Assembly: GCF_001659705.1 (NCBI RefSeq)
Contig: NZ_CP015971.1
Coordinates: 2,793,029 to 2,857,028, forward strand
From: Arachidicoccus sp. BS20
Lineage (GTDB): Bacteria; Bacteroidota; Bacteroidia; Chitinophagales; Chitinophagaceae
Direction of reading: 5' to 3'
Length of the DNA: 64,000 nt
The position numbers and the translations under genes were made by a program. Shown here one piece after another: positions 50,040-59,280 of the stretch (position 1 is the stretch's first letter; each line of letters opens with the position of its first letter). The notes beneath the pieces are model-generated. The model had not been told where the DNA came from. It saw nothing but the letters and a program-made list of their open reading frames with translations, and made no database searches.

Positions 50040-52028
50040 ATGCACAAACGAATGAAACTATTGAAACTCTCTTGCATCGGGCTGCTTGCGTGTATTACAG
50101 CGCCCATGTATTCGTCGGCGCAAACACCGACACAGGCAGATAAATCGGCTTACAATCCACTTGAAACATTTGACCCCTCGTTTTATACTTTTGCCGGTAA
50201 TGAATATCGTAGCGCAAACGGCGCGCCTGGACCAAAGTATTGGCAAAATAGCGCGAGCTATACAATTCATGCTACGTTAAATGAGCCCGATACAACAATC
50301 TCAGGAAATGTGTCTATCGACTACACGAACAACAGCCCCGATACGCTGAATTATTTGTGGCTGCAAATAGACCAAAATATTTTTGACCAAAGTTCGCGCG
50401 GCGTAGCTACAACCGTTATTGGCGGCGACCGCTTTGATGTAAAAGGTTATACAAAAGGCGGCGAACATATTCAGTCTGTGTCGGTTGTGTACAAAGGAAA
50501 AACGTATAAAATCGACCCCGTAATTACCGATACACGCCTGCAGGTTCGTTTGCCATTTGGCGTTCATCCGAACGGCGATAAGATTACGGTAAAAGTAAAT
50601 TATTGGTTTTCTATTCCGGAATACGGCGCGGACAGAATGGGAAGATTATACACCAAGAACGGCGTTGTATATCAATTAGCACAATGGTATCCGCGTATGT
50701 GCGTGTATGACGATATGCGCGGCTGGGGAACATTGCCTTATTTGGGACAAGGCGAATTTTATTGCGAATACGGCAATTACGATTATTACATCACAGCGCC
50801 CGCTGACATGATTGTTGCGGGTTCCGGCGATTTGCAAAATCCGCAGGAAGTATTAACGGCAACAGAAATGAATCGTTTGGCAAAAGCAAGAAAAAGTGAC
50901 AGCGCTATACAAATTATTAAAGAAGATGAAGTAGGCGCAGCTTCTACGCGTCCGAAGACTTCCGGTAATTTGACCTGGCATTTTAAAATGCTCAACTCGC
51001 GCGATGTTTCCTGGGCGGCGTCCAAAGCATTCCGCTGGGATGCAACGCGCATCAATTTTCCTTCGGGCAGAAAAGGCATTTCTATGGCGGTTTATCCTGT
51101 GGAAAGCCAAGGATATGATGCTTACGGAAGAGCCGCTGATTATCTGAAACGCAGCATTGAAATTTATTCTAAAGATTATTTTGAATATCCCTGGAACTCG
51201 GCTGTTGTTGTTGCAGGCGTGGCTTTGGGTATGGAATATCCGGGCATTGTATTCACAAGCTACAAAATAAAAACCCGCAGCCTTTGGGGCGATGTTACGC
51301 ATGAAATAGGACATAACTGGTTCCCGATGATTGTAGGCAGCAACGAAAGAAGGTTTATGTGGATGGATGAAGGTTTCAATACATTCATCAATCAGTTTTC
51401 CTCTTTTGAATATAATAATGGCGAGTATGGCAATAAACATTATCCAAGCATTTCGCCGCGCGCAGGTCGTATGTTGTCTTACGAAAAAGACCCATTAATG
51501 ACACCGCCCGAAGCAATGGGCTTCAGAGATGTTGGTTTGTACTACAACAAAACGTCTATGGCGCTGGATATTTTGAGAAATGATATTTTGGGTGCGGACA
51601 GGTTTGATTATGCTTTCAGAACTTATATTAAAAACTGGGCGTTCAAGCATCCCTGGCCTTACGATTTTTTCCATACAATGGACAATGCTGCGGGAGAAGA
51701 TTTAAGTTGGTTCTGGAAAGAATGGTTTTATACAACATGGACTTTAGACCAAGCTGTTACCGGCGTGAAATATGTAGACGACAAGCCCGAAAACGGCGCA
51801 CTGATTACCATCAGCAATCTTGGAAAAATGGTGTTGCCTGTAACGCTTGATATCAAACAACAAAACGGCGATTCTTCCACAGTAAAACTTCCGGTAGAAA
51901 TATGGCAGCGCGGCGGTGATTGGACTTTCAAGTACAATTCTACTTCGCCCATTGAGTCTGTGGTAATTGACCCGAAAGTTCATTATCCCGATACAAATAG
52001 AGATAACAATACCTGGAAAGCGCAATAA
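50040..52028 (+). CDS. secreted M1-family metallopeptidase, first of two
   Basis: With ATG at 50040 the 662-residue protein has a basic start and signal peptide ending YSSAQ; an ATG at 50052 is also possible. Zinc ligands are His421 and His425 (HEIGH) with Glu444 (MWMDEGF), and the exopeptidase-type motif appears as GMEYPG. An N-terminal beta domain precedes the catalytic core and a C-terminal beta-sandwich follows. It removes N-terminal residues from peptides in the periplasm. It begins 20 bases after the DPP IV gene, so they share a transcript, and a terminator follows. A paralogue lies 197 bases downstream. Confidence 0.94.
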   Translation: MHKRMKLLKLSCIGLLACITAPMYSSAQTPTQADKSAYNPLETFDPSFYTFAGNEYRSANGAPGPKYWQNSASYTIHATLNEPDTTISGNVSIDYTNNSPDTLNYLWLQIDQNIFDQSSRGVATTVIGGDRFDVKGYTKGGEHIQSVSVVYKGKTYKIDPVITDTRLQVRLPFGVHPNGDKITVKVNYWFSIPEYGADRMGRLYTKNGVVYQLAQWYPRMCVYDDMRGWGTLPYLGQGEFYCEYGNYDYYITAPADMIVAGSGDLQNPQEVLTATEMNRLAKARKSDSAIQIIKEDEVGAASTRPKTSGNLTWHFKMLNSRDVSWAASKAFRWDATRINFPSGRKGISMAVYPVESQGYDAYGRAADYLKRSIEIYSKDYFEYPWNSAVVVAGVALGMEYPGIVFTSYKIKTRSLWGDVTHEIGHNWFPMIVGSNERRFMWMDEGFNTFINQFSSFEYNNGEYGNKHYPSISPRAGRMLSYEKDPLMTPPEAMGFRDVGLYYNKTSMALDILRNDILGADRFDYAFRTYIKNWAFKHPWPYDFFHTMDNAAGEDLSWFWKEWFYTTWTLDQAVTGVKYVDDKPENGALITISNLGKMVLPVTLDIKQQNGDSSTVKLPVEIWQRGGDWTFKYNSTSPIESVVIDPKVHYPDTNRDNNTWKAQ

Positions 52029-52044
52029 AAAACTTTTCGGAAAG

Positions 52045-52075
52045 AAGGTTGCCTAAAATTGGCAGCCTTTTTAAT
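52045..52075 (+). terminator. terminator after the first M1 peptidase gene
   Basis: AAGGTTGCC (52045-52053) pairs with GGCAGCCTT (52061-52069) with one G-T pair, followed by TTTAATT. It separates the two M1 genes. Confidence 0.75.
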
Positions 52076-52224
52076 TAATTTTATCGCTCATTAAACAAAT
52101 TTGACAGATGAAATTAGCCATAAGAACTTTGCATATCCAAAGCGATGATTATTTATGGCGAAACGGAGTTCGGCGAAGCCAATTCCATGTGGCAAATAAA
52201 AAATAATAAAAAAATAATAAACAC

Positions 52225-54093
52225 ATGAAAAAAACAATATTATTTATCGCTTGCGCATTTACACTCAAGGCTTATTCGCAGCAACTGTATGTGCCGCGCA
52301 ACATTAAAATCGCTTACGAAAAAGGTACGCGCAGCATGGATGGAAATCCCGGAAAAAATTATTGGCAGAACAAAGGTGTTTATGACATCAACGTTGCCGT
52401 AAACCCTGAAACCAAAGGCGTTACAGGAACGGAAAACATTGATTACACCAATAACAGTCCCGACACGTTGAAAGTAATTGCCATTCGGTTTGTAAACAAT
52501 TTACACAAGCCGCAGGCGCCGCGCTCAGGATTTTATGCAAAAGATTTTCTGGATTCCGGATTGACCATTACGGCACTTTCCATCGGCGGTTTACAGTACG
52601 ATGAAAATGCAAAAGAATGGGGAACTGTGGGTGTTGTACGGTTAAAAACGCCTGTGCTTCCGCATGCTACCGTGAATTTAAAAATCGACTGGAATTATCC
52701 GTTGTCCAAACAAAGCGGTCGTGAAGGTCAAATAGATTCTTCTACTTTTTATTGTGCATATTCTTATCCGCGAGTTTCTGTTTACGATGATTATAATGGC
52801 TGGGATTTATTGCCGCATTCAGACAGGCAGGAATTTTACAACGATTTCAACGATTACACTTTGTCTGTTAAAGTGCCAAAAGACTATGTGGTTTGGGCAA
52901 CCGGCGATTTTTTAAATCCTGACCAAGTGCTGCAACCGGCGATAGCAGCGCGTTTGAAAGCTTCTTACACTTCGGACAGCACAATACATATTGCAACATT
53001 GGACGAAATGCAGCAGCAAAAAGTAACGCGCCAGTATGATTGGAATATCTGGAAATTCAGGGCGAATGATATTACCGATGTTTGTTTTGGAACAAGTAAT
53101 CATTACGTGTGGGACGGAGCAAGTGCGTTGGTAGATGCTTCCACCGGACGCCGCGCAAGTATGCAGGCTGCGTACAATTATGCAGCGGAAGATTTTCATC
53201 ACGCAGTAGATTTTGGCGTTCATGCGTTGAAATTTTTCTCCACGCAATATCCCGGCGTTCCTTATCCGTTTCCGAAAATGACGGCGTTTCAGGGCTTTGC
53301 CGATATGGAATTTCCGATGATGGTCAATGATTCTCATGTGGACAATTTGCCTTTCGCACAAATGCTGCAAGACCATGAAATGGCGCACACGTATTTCCCG
53401 TTTTATATGGGTATCAACGAAACGCGTTATGCGTATATGGATGAAGGCTGGGCTACAACGTTTGAATATTTAATCGGGCAAGATGAAGTGGGCAAAGAAC
53501 AAGCTGCGGAAACATATAAAAATTTCCGTATCAGACGCTATATCAACGACCCTTCGACGGAAGAAGACCAACCGATTATTTCAATGTCCACACAGGTAAG
53601 CGGCGCGGGCTACGGCAATAATTCTTACGGAAAAGCATCATTAAGTTATCTGGCTTTAAAAGATTTGCTGGGCGATGATTTGTTTAAAAAAGCATTACAT
53701 CATTATATGGCTGAATGGCACGGAAAGCATCCGATTCCCTGGGATTATTTTAATGCGATGAGCGCCGGAGCAAGTCAAAATTTGAATTGGTTTTTCCAGA
53801 ATTGGTTCTTTACGAATAATTATATCGATTTGAAACTTGATAAGGTGGAAAAGAAAAACGGCGCTTATACAATTACCGTTTCAAACGTTGGCGGTTTTGC
53901 CATTCCGTTTGATGTAAAGCTCACTTATGCAGATGGAACAACGGCTGCAATCCACGAAACGCCTAACGTTTGGCACAGCAATGAAAAACAACAATCGATA
54001 AAAATACCTACTTCAAAAACCATTAAATCCGTTCAGCTTGACGGCGGGATTTTTATGGATTATACGCCGAAAGATAATGTGTGGAATGGATAA
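52225..54093 (+). CDS. secreted M1-family metallopeptidase, second of two
   Basis: The 622-residue protein has a signal peptide (MKKTILFIACAFTLKAYSQ). Zinc ligands are His384 and His388 (HEMAH) and Glu407 (MDEGWATT), and the substrate-side motif is ADMEFPMM. It shares the layout, repeated phrases (YTNNSPDTL, YPRVSVYDD) and probably the ancestry of the preceding M1 gene, but the two differ widely, so this is an old tandem duplication. Convergent with gmhA, only 14 bases apart, with no terminator in the gap. Confidence 0.93.
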   Translation: MKKTILFIACAFTLKAYSQQLYVPRNIKIAYEKGTRSMDGNPGKNYWQNKGVYDINVAVNPETKGVTGTENIDYTNNSPDTLKVIAIRFVNNLHKPQAPRSGFYAKDFLDSGLTITALSIGGLQYDENAKEWGTVGVVRLKTPVLPHATVNLKIDWNYPLSKQSGREGQIDSSTFYCAYSYPRVSVYDDYNGWDLLPHSDRQEFYNDFNDYTLSVKVPKDYVVWATGDFLNPDQVLQPAIAARLKASYTSDSTIHIATLDEMQQQKVTRQYDWNIWKFRANDITDVCFGTSNHYVWDGASALVDASTGRRASMQAAYNYAAEDFHHAVDFGVHALKFFSTQYPGVPYPFPKMTAFQGFADMEFPMMVNDSHVDNLPFAQMLQDHEMAHTYFPFYMGINETRYAYMDEGWATTFEYLIGQDEVGKEQAAETYKNFRIRRYINDPSTEEDQPIISMSTQVSGAGYGNNSYGKASLSYLALKDLLGDDLFKKALHHYMAEWHGKHPIPWDYFNAMSAGASQNLNWFFQNWFFTNNYIDLKLDKVEKKNGAYTITVSNVGGFAIPFDVKLTYADGTTAAIHETPNVWHSNEKQQSIKIPTSKTIKSVQLDGGIFMDYTPKDNVWNG

Positions 54094-54107
54094 CTATAAA
54101 AATAGTT

Positions 54108-54683
54108 TTATTCAAAAATCGTTGCCTCTACCAATTGGCAAATGATATGTCCGAGCAGCATGTGGCACTCCTGGATACGCGGAGTGTCACGTGTCGGGAC
54201 ATTAAAAAGCAAATCGCTTTTTCCGGCAAGATTGCCACCGTTGCTTCCCGTAAAACCAATGGTTGTAATGCCCATTTCTTTCGCTGTATCGAATGCTGCC
54301 AATACATTTTTTGAATTGCCCGAAGTGCTTAAACCAATTAAAATATCGCCTCTTGAACCGATGCCGTCGAGCAGTCTTGAATAAATCACGTCGAAATTAT
54401 AGTCGTTCGCAACTGCCGTTAAGTAGGAAATATTGCCATGCAAATCTTCCGCAGGCAAAGCTTTACGATCTTTATAAAATCGTCCGGAAAGTTCAGCCGC
54501 CAAGTGTTGCGCATCTGCCGCACTGCCGCCATTGCCGCAAAACCAAACTTTATTGCCGCGCTGAAACGCAGCGCTGATGAGCGTTACAGCCGATTCTATT
54601 TTATTGATAAAATCTGCATCCTGCAAAATTTGTTGTTTTGCATTGATGGATTCATTTATGCAATGTGTGATAATATCTTTCAT
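54108..54683 (-). CDS. gmhA: phosphoheptose isomerase (SIS domain)
   Basis: The 191-residue protein has one SIS domain with the phosphate loop CGNGGSAADAQHLAAELSGR, STSGNSKNVLAAFDTA and the C-terminal QECHMLLGHIICQLVE. GmhA converts sedoheptulose 7-phosphate to the heptose precursor of LPS inner core and S-layer glycans. ATG at 54683 is chosen because a TAAATTTG box lies 6 bases upstream; three further codons in frame fall within that box. No other heptose gene is nearby. Confidence 0.93.
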   Translation of the reverse strand: MKDIITHCINESINAKQQILQDADFINKIESAVTLISAAFQRGNKVWFCGNGGSAADAQHLAAELSGRFYKDRKALPAEDLHGNISYLTAVANDYNFDVIYSRLLDGIGSRGDILIGLSTSGNSKNVLAAFDTAKEMGITTIGFTGSNGGNLAGKSDLLFNVPTRDTPRIQECHMLLGHIICQLVEATIFE

Positions 54684-54689
54684 TAAGAG

Positions 54690-54697
54690 CAAATTTA
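54690..54697 (-). promoter_or_regulatory. -7 box TAAATTTG of gmhA
   Basis: Matches TAnnTTTG on the minus strand, 6 bases before the ATG at 54683; the mRNA would start within about 3 bases of the codon. Confidence 0.55.
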
Positions 54698-54719
54698 GAC
54701 CGATAATTTAATAATTGCA

Positions 54720-55796
54720 TCAACCAACTTTGTCTAATCCTTTATTTCGTTTTCGGAAAAAATATTTTCTTACCGGCGTATCAATTGCCACCTGAACTGC
54801 GTAAGCAAATACAATCAACACAGGCACGCCGGCAGCCGTTATCCACCACGATTGTGCAATGCTCCATTTGTTTGCCGCGTGGTAATAACCGAAATACCAA
54901 ATCAATGAATAATGCGTCATATACAAAGGATAAGAAAGGTTGCCCAAAAATGTACACACTTTTTTGCCGGTATTATTTTGTACGGAATTCGCGCCAAAAA
55001 TTATTAACGCAGGATAAACAAAAATTACAATCGCGCATTCAATCAGCCAGTTCCATTTGGTTATACAAAATGTTGCAACCAATATAATTGCCAGTAACGT
55101 GAAATTGATATGCCGTTTAGGTTTCAGTTGCAAACGATACAGCAGCAATCCCATCGGGAAAGAAAAAGCGATACGTGCAAGCCCGTCAAAAAAATTGCTG
55201 CCGGCCCAGCCGCCCATAATATTTCCGGCGCGATAGCCTGTAAACAATAAGGCAATTGCGTCTGCAACGACTATAATTATCAGCCAAAATTTACTGATTT
55301 TTTTCAGCACAATTGCATACACAATATTGGCAACATATTCCCAAAACAAAGACCATGCGGGACAATTTAACCCGAAATTATTATTGTATCGGTTGTCCAT
55401 TCCGGAATAAGGAAAAAGCAACGTGGAACATAAAAATATCAATGCCAATTCCCTGAAACTGTAAGCGTTCACAGCCTTCGATGGTTCAAAAATAAAAAAC
55501 AAAAAACCGAGAATTGAACCAATGACCACCAAGGGATGCAGGCGAATCAGGCGTGAAATAAAAAATTCTTTGATGCCCAATTTTTGTATGCGGTCGTCAT
55601 AAGCATAACCGATCACAAACCCCGATAAACAAAAGAAAAAATCTACCGCCAAAAAACCATGACCGATCGGACTTTTATCATCGCTCGGATAAATAAATTC
55701 CGAAAAATGAAAAATAACCACGCATATCGCAGCCACGCCGCGCAAGCCGTCCAAGGCAAAAAAGTGTTTCTTGGTTTGTAATATGGAAGTTTGCAT
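54720..55796 (-). CDS. OafA/YrhL-type membrane acyltransferase
   Basis: The 358-residue protein is an acyltransferase-3 family member with about ten membrane helices. The signature begins FALDGLRGVAAICVVIFHFS with the catalytic His in the first helix, followed by FLAVDFFFCLSGFVIGYAY. Such enzymes add acetyl or other acyl groups to surface sugars such as O-antigen or exopolysaccharide. The gene stands alone, minus strand, next to gmhA and a glycosyltransferase gene, which fits cell-envelope work. Confidence 0.9.
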   Translation of the reverse strand: MQTSILQTKKHFFALDGLRGVAAICVVIFHFSEFIYPSDDKSPIGHGFLAVDFFFCLSGFVIGYAYDDRIQKLGIKEFFISRLIRLHPLVVIGSILGFLFFIFEPSKAVNAYSFRELALIFLCSTLLFPYSGMDNRYNNNFGLNCPAWSLFWEYVANIVYAIVLKKISKFWLIIIVVADAIALLFTGYRAGNIMGGWAGSNFFDGLARIAFSFPMGLLLYRLQLKPKRHINFTLLAIILVATFCITKWNWLIECAIVIFVYPALIIFGANSVQNNTGKKVCTFLGNLSYPLYMTHYSLIWYFGYYHAANKWSIAQSWWITAAGVPVLIVFAYAVQVAIDTPVRKYFFRKRNKGLDKVG

Positions 55797-55911
55797 TCGT
55801 AGTGTTTTTGAGATTTCTCCCTGCGATCGAATTAAAAATCTGTTCAGCCGTAATCTTGTTGAATACGGTTGTTTACGCCTTTCAATAAATCGAGATGGCT
55901 GTCAATCATTT

Positions 55912-56328
55912 TCAGAAATTGTAAGAGTTTAAAAATTGTGTTGGCGTTAAAGCCGGCAGTAAAGGCAATTGAGATTTAAAATGCTTTATATTTCTTGTTA
56001 TGAAGAAATTCATTTTGTGATGCAACGCAAGGTAATAAAGAAATCCATCTTCCAAATCATTGAAACTTTCGATATTAGAATATAATGTATTGGAATGATA
56101 GGACAAAATTTTGCACAATCTGCAAAATGCTCTTATCATTTCCATGGTTGGTTTTTTATTTTTCTCTAAAAAATAGATGGAAGTCGAAATGACAGTTTCA
56201 GAAATATAACATTCAAAAACATTTTCCATCGCCAAATCAATTATTTGCTCAATTTTATCTAATTCTCCTTCTCTGCCAAGCAAATAATCCAATACAATAT
56301 TGGTATCTAAAAAAATCTTAGTTGCCAT
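55912..56328 (-). CDS. PIN-domain toxin (VapC-like)
   Basis: The 138-residue protein is a PIN nuclease: MATKIFLDTNIVLDYLLGRE carries the first acidic residues, and a later one is in FNDLEDGFLYYLALHHKMNF. PIN toxins such as VapC cut RNA, often initiator tRNA or rRNA. It is encoded after its ribbon-helix-helix antitoxin with an 11-base overlap, the usual order. The long helical middle (CRLCKILSYHS) is family-like. The pair is transcribed away from the glycosyltransferase gene. Confidence 0.88.
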   Translation of the reverse strand: MATKIFLDTNIVLDYLLGREGELDKIEQIIDLAMENVFECYISETVISTSIYFLEKNKKPTMEMIRAFCRLCKILSYHSNTLYSNIESFNDLEDGFLYYLALHHKMNFFITRNIKHFKSQLPLLPALTPTQFLNSYNF

Positions 56329-56581
56329 ATTTTTCTTCTAAATGTTTATGCCATTCTTTTTTATAATCAGCATTGATTAATTTCGAAGCAGTTACAGGAA
56401 ATTTTTTTCTGAAATTTTCCGTAAATGACGAGCCTTTTTCTACAGCCTGTTTTTCGCCCGAAGTAAGCGACCTTAAATAATTTTCAACAAAAGAAGAAAC
56501 ACTTTGATTTCGTTTTTTAGATAAGTTTTTTACTTTATCAACAACGCTCTCTTCTATGCTCAATGTGAGTTTCGTTTTCAT
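56318..56581 (-). CDS. ribbon-helix-helix antitoxin (DUF6364-like)
   Basis: With ATG at 56581 the 87-residue protein starts MKTKLTLSIEESVVDKVKNL, a ribbon-helix-helix N-terminus that binds DNA as a dimer. The rest is charged and helical (SSFVENYLRSLTSGEKQAVE, then FRKKFPVTASKLINADYKKE) and would cover the PIN toxin. The eight codons upstream from 56605 are not used because a promoter box overlaps them. It overlaps the toxin gene by 11 bases. Confidence 0.84.
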   Translation of the reverse strand: MKTKLTLSIEESVVDKVKNLSKKRNQSVSSFVENYLRSLTSGEKQAVEKGSSFTENFRKKFPVTASKLINADYKKEWHKHLEEKYGN

Positions 56582-56602
56582 TCGTATAATATTTTCTTTT
56601 AG

Positions 56603-56616
56603 CAAATATACGTATA
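56603..56616 (-). promoter_or_regulatory. promoter and palindromic operator of the PIN/RHH pair
   Basis: On the minus strand TATATTTG (56610-56603) matches the -7 consensus, 21 bases before the ATG at 56581. The palindrome TATACGTATA (56607-56616) overlaps it, and a second CGTATA half-site lies at 56584-56589. An RHH dimer bound here would block the promoter, giving the usual antitoxin autoregulation. Confidence 0.5.
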
Positions 56617-56634
56617 AAAAATTGTTACGTAATG

Positions 56635-57765
56635 TTAGCCGGTTTCTAAAATAGTACTTACCAAAACCTGCCAGCTGTATTTCTTTTTTTCTTCCCGGAT
56701 AAATGGAATAAAATGTGCTTCGCCAAGGTCGTACAATCGCTCAATGCCTTGCGCCACGTGCACTTCGTCAGGGTCAACCACGACGCCTGTTTTTTCATTT
56801 TCGACCATATCGGGCAATCCGCCGACGTTGGTTACGAGCATCGGTTTTTCAAAATGATATGCCAAAGGCGTTACGCCGCTTTGCGTGGCGCTGCGGTAAG
56901 GCTGTATTACAAAATCCGCCGCGCTTAAACAATAACGCACTTCGCTGTCGGGAATGAAATCGGTTTTTAAAATCAGTAGCGATTCAATTCCTAATTCTTT
57001 TATCAGCGAAAAATATTTTTCCTTGTCTTCGTAAAACTCGCCTGTAATCAGCAGTTTGGGCAAAACGATGCTTTTTGTTTTACTTTCATCAACCAATATT
57101 TTCATGGCTTTTAATAAAATATCCAAGCCTTTGTACGCGCGAATAAACCCAAAGAAAAGTATCGTTGGCTCATCGTTGATGTTGAGATATTTTCTTGCTT
57201 CTTGTTTTGAAATAGCTTCGCCGAAATTGTCGTACAAAGGATGAACAACAAGCTGTGCTTTTTTATTGGTAAACTGTTTTAAATCGCTCAGCACTTTCTT
57301 ACTCATCGTAACAAAAGCATCAATCGGTTTGACGAAATATTTCGTCAATTGTTCATCGCCGATGCGTTTTTCGTGCGGCAATACATTGTCCGCAATGCAG
57401 ATAATTTTTGTATGATTGTTCTTTTTTACGCTGCGCAAAATTCTTCCCAAAGCCGCGCCCATAAAGGGAATCCAGTAACGTACAACAATAATATCGGGCT
57501 TTAAATTTTTCAATTCACGACCAACTTTCAACCAATTAAAAGGATTGACAGAATTGATGCAAACTTTAATATTCAAATCCTGCGGCGCAGGTTCTGTCGA
57601 GTATTGCGTTGTCCCAGGAAACAGGAACGACGGGTATTGCAGCGAAAATGTATAAATAGTTGTATCGTGTCCCTGCTTCGCAAATTCCCTTGCCAGCCTT
57701 TCGTTGAAAGTAGCAATGCCGCCGCCGCGCAAAGGATAAGCCGAACCGATGATTACAATGTTCAT
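56635..57765 (-). CDS. GT4-type glycosyltransferase
   Basis: The 376-residue protein has the two Rossmann-like domains of family 4 transferases: MNIVIIGSAYPLRGGGIATF at the start, an acceptor domain to about 195, then ILFFGFIRAYKGLDILLKAM and the nucleotide-sugar motif QPYRSATQSGVTPLAYHFEK followed by GGLPDMVENEKTGVVVDPD with the Glu that helps catalysis. It adds a sugar to a growing glycan at the cytosolic face. It overlaps the rseP stop codon by one base (TAATG), so the two are translationally coupled. Substrate unknown. Confidence 0.92.
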   Translation of the reverse strand: MNIVIIGSAYPLRGGGIATFNERLAREFAKQGHDTTIYTFSLQYPSFLFPGTTQYSTEPAPQDLNIKVCINSVNPFNWLKVGRELKNLKPDIIVVRYWIPFMGAALGRILRSVKKNNHTKIICIADNVLPHEKRIGDEQLTKYFVKPIDAFVTMSKKVLSDLKQFTNKKAQLVVHPLYDNFGEAISKQEARKYLNINDEPTILFFGFIRAYKGLDILLKAMKILVDESKTKSIVLPKLLITGEFYEDKEKYFSLIKELGIESLLILKTDFIPDSEVRYCLSAADFVIQPYRSATQSGVTPLAYHFEKPMLVTNVGGLPDMVENEKTGVVVDPDEVHVAQGIERLYDLGEAHFIPFIREEKKKYSWQVLVSTILETG

Positions 57766-59132
57766 TATTTTTTAAACAGCTTGAAAATATCATTACCAAA
57801 CGCGAAAATCATTAGTCCGAATAGAATAATCATGCCGGCAACCTGGGCGTACTCCATGAATTTGTCGCTCGGTTTTCTGCGTGTGATGATTTCGTAAATG
57901 CAGAACAATGCGTGTCCGCCGTCCAATCCCGGAATGGGCAGTAAATTCATAATCGCCAGCATCATGGATAAAAACGCAGTGAGCGACCAGAACGATTGCC
58001 AGTCCCACATTGCAGGGAAAAGATTAGCAATGCTTACGGGACCGCCTACATTCTGCGCCACGTTTATTTTGCCGCCAAACAATATTCTTAATTGTCTTAC
58101 ATAAGAAACCAATGTGCCGCAACCTTTTGAAATGCCCGCAGGAATTGCACCGAAGAATGAATAACGAATGGTATCTGTTGGAATAATTTTATCTAAGTCT
58201 TTTGTCGAATAAGATACGCCAATCGTACCGCTTTCGGGAACTGTAACGTTTAATATTACAGTATCTTTTTGATTGCGTAAAACCTGCACGGCAACAGGTT
58301 TATTAATGTTTGATTTTATGGCTGATGAAAATTCGTCCCAGAATTTTACAGGCTGATTATTAACGCCAATGACTAAGTCATTCTTTAAAAATCCTGCTTT
58401 TTTCGCGGCAGAAGTATCCACAATGCTGTCCAAAGTTTGAATAGGAATACGAATATCTGTTGCCGTTAAAAAATGTAGTTTTTTATTGATAACCTGTGAA
58501 GCTAAATCACTTGGAAGGCTGATGTTTACAGCATTCCCGCCGCGATTAACGGTAATGGTTTTTACATTGTTCAGCAAAATATCCAAAGGAATTTCTTCAA
58601 ATCTTGTGGTGGGTTTTCCGTCAATCGCTGTGATAATATCGCCGCTTTGCAAACCAACTTTTTGCGCCAGCGAATCTGCATAAATTCCATAAGGCAATTT
58701 TTGCGCAGGCGTGTATGTATCGCCCCAATGCCACAACATCATTGAATAAATGGTAAAGCCTAATAAAATATTCATCGTAATACCTGCAAGCATAATGATT
58801 AATCTTTGCCATGCGGGTTTGCTGCGAAATTCGTAAGGTTGCGGCGGCAGTTTCATTTGCTCTTTGTCCATGCTTTCGTCAATCATGCCCGTAATTTTTA
58901 CGTAGCCGCCTAATGGAATCCAACCGATGCCGTATTCTGTTTCGCCCACTTTTTTCTTTACAATAGAAAACCATGCGTCGAAAAAAAGGTAGAATTTTTC
59001 TACGCGACACTTAAAAATTTTTGCCGTGATGTAATGCCCGAATTCGTGCAGGATAACAAGTATAGATAACGATAAAATTAGTTGTGCGGCTTTGATGCCA
59101 ACTGTAGCCCAAGGTATTGTTGCTAAAAACAT
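57765..59132 (-). CDS. rseP: RseP-type site-2 zinc metalloprotease
   Basis: The 455-residue protein has the zinc motif HEFGH (His29, His33), two PDZ domains (about 190-330) and a C-terminal membrane helix with LDGGH (about 405) giving the third ligand. RseP cuts anti-sigma factors and signal-peptide remnants inside the inner membrane, linking envelope stress to ECF sigma factors. The dxr gene upstream and a glycosyltransferase downstream form its usual Bacteroidota neighbourhood; a repeat element separates it from dxr. Confidence 0.94.
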   Translation of the reverse strand: MFLATIPWATVGIKAAQLILSLSILVILHEFGHYITAKIFKCRVEKFYLFFDAWFSIVKKKVGETEYGIGWIPLGGYVKITGMIDESMDKEQMKLPPQPYEFRSKPAWQRLIIMLAGITMNILLGFTIYSMMLWHWGDTYTPAQKLPYGIYADSLAQKVGLQSGDIITAIDGKPTTRFEEIPLDILLNNVKTITVNRGGNAVNISLPSDLASQVINKKLHFLTATDIRIPIQTLDSIVDTSAAKKAGFLKNDLVIGVNNQPVKFWDEFSSAIKSNINKPVAVQVLRNQKDTVILNVTVPESGTIGVSYSTKDLDKIIPTDTIRYSFFGAIPAGISKGCGTLVSYVRQLRILFGGKINVAQNVGGPVSIANLFPAMWDWQSFWSLTAFLSMMLAIMNLLPIPGLDGGHALFCIYEIITRRKPSDKFMEYAQVAGMIILFGLMIFAFGNDIFKLFKK

Positions 59133-59147
59133 TTATTATGAATTATG

Positions 59148-59280
59148 AAGCCTCCCCCTGCCCCTCCAAAGGAGGGGTGTAAGGACGGTTTGTGTTTTAT
59201 TTAAAATTTATTTTAGTGTTCAAATCTCAATTTTATTTTCGCTTCCAAAGTCCCTCCTTTGGAGGGGTTGGGGAGGCTTT
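59148..59280. repeat. inverted-repeat element between rseP and dxr
   Basis: The 133-bp element has arms of about 33 bases: left 59148-59184 (AAGCCTCCCC...CCCCTCCAAAGGAGGGG) and right 59247-59280 (CCCTCCTTTGGAGGGG...GGGGAGGCTTT). Each arm is itself palindromic around CCTCCAAAGGAGG. The interior is AT-rich and non-coding. The right end abuts the dxr stop codon. A single-arm relative lies at about 42557-42582. It resembles bacterial palindromic repeat or MITE families. Confidence 0.7.

Noticed and set aside
50853-51440. 195-codon minus-strand frame inside the first M1 peptidase gene
   Set aside because: Antisense shadow of a gene with complete zinc-peptidase motifs.
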